A stretch of DNA of 64,000 nucleotides from Micromonospora cremea (GTDB lineage: Bacteria; Actinomycetota; Actinomycetes; Mycobacteriales; Micromonosporaceae), in contig NZ_FSQT01000002.1 of the NCBI RefSeq assembly GCF_900143515.1, positions 3,101,501 to 3,165,500 of the forward strand, given 5' to 3'. Shown piece after piece: positions 62,645 through 64,000 of the stretch (the first letter of the stretch is position 1; every line of letters begins with the position of its first letter). The position numbers and the translations under genes are program-made. The notes under the pieces are model-generated. The model worked only from the letters and a program-made list of their open reading frames with translations, searched no databases and was not told the origin of the DNA.

Positions 62645-62737
62645 GCACGCCACGGTAACCGCCGGGCCTGCCAACGGACGGGAAATGGCCACCGTCGACA
62701 TCCCACGGTTTCCGGGGTACGGGCGTAAGGTGATCAC

Positions 62738-64000
62738 ATGCGCGCGGAGCGTGTGGATCACTCGGTTGACCATGATCAAGCGGTGGACACGCTGCGGCGG
62801 TCGTACGCCGCGGTGCCCACGGGCGAGCCTGTCCGGCTCGCCAAACGCACCTCTAACCTGTTCCGCCCCCGGTCCGCTCCCCGGACCCCGGGGCTCGACG
62901 TGAGCGGCCTCGGCCGGGTGCTGTCGGTCGACCCGACCGGTCGCACCGCCGACGTGCAGGGCATGTGCACGTACGAGGACCTGGTCGACGCGACGCTGCC
63001 GCACGGGCTGATGCCGCTGGTGGTGCCGCAGCTACGCACCATCACCCTGGGTGGGGCGGTCACCGGCCTCGGGATCGAGTCGACCTCCTTCCGCAACGGC
63101 CTGCCGCACGAGTCGGTACGGGAGCTGGACGTACTCACCGGCTCCGGCGAGATCATCACCGCCCGGCCGGAGGGCGAGCACGCGGACCTGTTCACCGCGT
63201 TCCCCAACTCCCTGGGCAGCCTCGGCTACGCCACCCGGCTGCGCATCGAGCTGCAACCGGTCGGCCGGTACGTGGCGTTGCGCAACATCCGGTTCACCCG
63301 GTTGGAGGCGCTCACCGACGCGATCGCCGAGGTGACCGCGACCCGGTCCTGGGCCGGCGAACCGGTCGACGCGATGGACGGGGTGATGTTCAGCCCCGGC
63401 GAGGCGTACCTGGTGCTGGCCACGTTCACCAACGCGGCCGACCCGCCCAGCGACTACACCGGCCAGGCGATCTACTACCGGTCGCTGCGCCAGCGCACCC
63501 GTGACGTGCTCACCGCGTACGACTATCTGTGGCGCTGGGACACCGACTGGTTCTGGTGCTCGGCGGCGTTCGGCGCCCAGCACCCGGTGGTGCGGCGGCT
63601 CTGGCCGGCGCGCTACCGGCGCAGCGACGTCTACCACCGACTGGTCCGGCTCGAGCACCGGCACCAGGTGGCGGCCCGGATCGACCGGCTGCGCGGCCAG
63701 CCGGCCCGGGAGCGGGTGGTGCAGGACGTGGAGATCCCGCTCGAACGTACCGCCGACTTCCTGCGCTGGTTCGCCGGCGCGGTGGGGATGAACCCGGTGT
63801 GGCTCTGTCCGTTGCGGTTGCGTGAGCCGGCGGGTCCCGGCTCTGCGCGGTCCTGGCCGCTGTATCCGCTCCGGCCGGGGCAGGACTACGTCAACATTGG
63901 GTTCTGGGGGAGCGTGCCGATCGCGCCGGGCGCCGCCGACGGCGACATCAACCGCACGATCGAACGCAGGGTGTCGGAGTCGGGCGGGCACAAGTCGCTC
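62738..64000 (+). CDS. FAD-binding oxidoreductase (DHCR24/TmsA-like), 3' end beyond the window
   Basis: 421 residues are present with no stop before the window edge. The FAD-binding PCMH-type domain has RLAKRTSNLFRPR, GRVLSVDPTGRTADVQGMCT, HGLMPLVVPQLRTITLGGAV, GLGIESTSFRNGLPHESVRE, LDVLTGSGEIITARP and FTAFPNSLGSLGYATRLRIE. This is the branch that includes delta-24 sterol reductase and actinobacterial TmsA (BfaA), which helps make 10-methyl branched fatty acids with a SAM methyltransferase. That role is plausible for this lineage but unproven. A TAAGGT box ends 6 nt before ATG 62738. Confidence 0.78.
   Translation, partial: MRAERVDHSVDHDQAVDTLRRSYAAVPTGEPVRLAKRTSNLFRPRSAPRTPGLDVSGLGRVLSVDPTGRTADVQGMCTYEDLVDATLPHGLMPLVVPQLRTITLGGAVTGLGIESTSFRNGLPHESVRELDVLTGSGEIITARPEGEHADLFTAFPNSLGSLGYATRLRIELQPVGRYVALRNIRFTRLEALTDAIAEVTATRSWAGEPVDAMDGVMFSPGEAYLVLATFTNAADPPSDYTGQAIYYRSLRQRTRDVLTAYDYLWRWDTDWFWCSAAFGAQHPVVRRLWPARYRRSDVYHRLVRLEHRHQVAARIDRLRGQPARERVVQDVEIPLERTADFLRWFAGAVGMNPVWLCPLRLREPAGPGSARSWPLYPLRPGQDYVNIGFWGSVPIAPGAADGDINRTIERRVSESGGHKSL

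Overview
The window is high-GC actinobacterial chromosome. Gene content, GTG-rich starts and synteny point to Micromonosporaceae (Micromonospora or a close relative); this is inferred from gene recognition, not from a search. Much of the left and centre follows the conserved actinobacterial order also seen around Mycobacterium tuberculosis secA1, mtrAB, sahH and manB, and around prfB, ftsEX and smpB. The window is mostly core genome. I see no integrase, transposase, prophage or CRISPR array.

Layout. 1-6.9 kb: end of an RlpA-like secreted protein; a GABA/aminobutyraldehyde catabolic pair (gabT and an aldehyde dehydrogenase) divergent from a second aldehyde dehydrogenase; a SUKH-3 immunity-type gene with a decayed upstream remnant; a DinB-like protein; a small membrane protein; endonuclease V. 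7-13.3 kb: a surface protein, then a mannose/sugar-phosphate cluster (phosphomannomutase, Trm112-like, SIS-domain isomerase, CDF cation transporter, manA). 13.3-24 kb: sahH with a structured leader, the iron-uptake operon efeUOB behind an IdeR/DmdR-type iron box, then mtrA-mtrB-lpqB and a frameshifted comF. 24-34 kb: hpf, two double-domain GNAT acetyltransferases, secA, a repeat-rich gap, a broken Rv3235-family gene, a small excisionase-type HTH gene, a DUF6912 gene and a membrane protein. 34-41.2 kb: pruA, kynA, a PadR regulator, prfB, ftsE, ftsX, smpB and the tmRNA gene ssrA. 41.3-51 kb: poorly characterised genes, a thiamine-diphosphate decarboxylase, MTA phosphorylase, YqgE, tRNA-Ala(GGC), a VOC protein, zinc-free L36, a membrane-anchored AA10-type LPMO and two aldo/keto reductases. 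51-64 kb: a hemerythrin protein, a two-component system with a membrane protein, a MoxR ATPase with a VWA partner, a DinB-like protein, a GlxA-type regulator divergent from an MFS transporter, a ricin-type lectin, DUF427 and YbaK proteins, and a truncated FAD oxidoreductase.

Functional themes. Translation quality control and ribosome upkeep are well represented (hpf, prfB, smpB with ssrA, spare L36). So are cell-envelope growth and secretion (mtrAB-lpqB, secA, ftsEX) and amino-acid catabolism (GABA, proline, tryptophan). Many genes appear to be transcribed without a leader: a TANNNT-like -10 box lies 6-8 nt before the start codon at about 16 genes, and I used this to choose several starts.

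Most notable observations: a paired direct-repeat operator (GCAAAC repeated one helical turn apart) in front of both the HTH gene and the broken Rv3235-family gene; three families of long dispersed palindromes; two tandem-repeat arrays downstream of secA; a strong nested hairpin in the sahH leader; and three genes with frameshifts or internal stops. No wholly new multi-gene system is proven here. The HTH/direct-repeat circuit is the best candidate for an undescribed regulatory unit.
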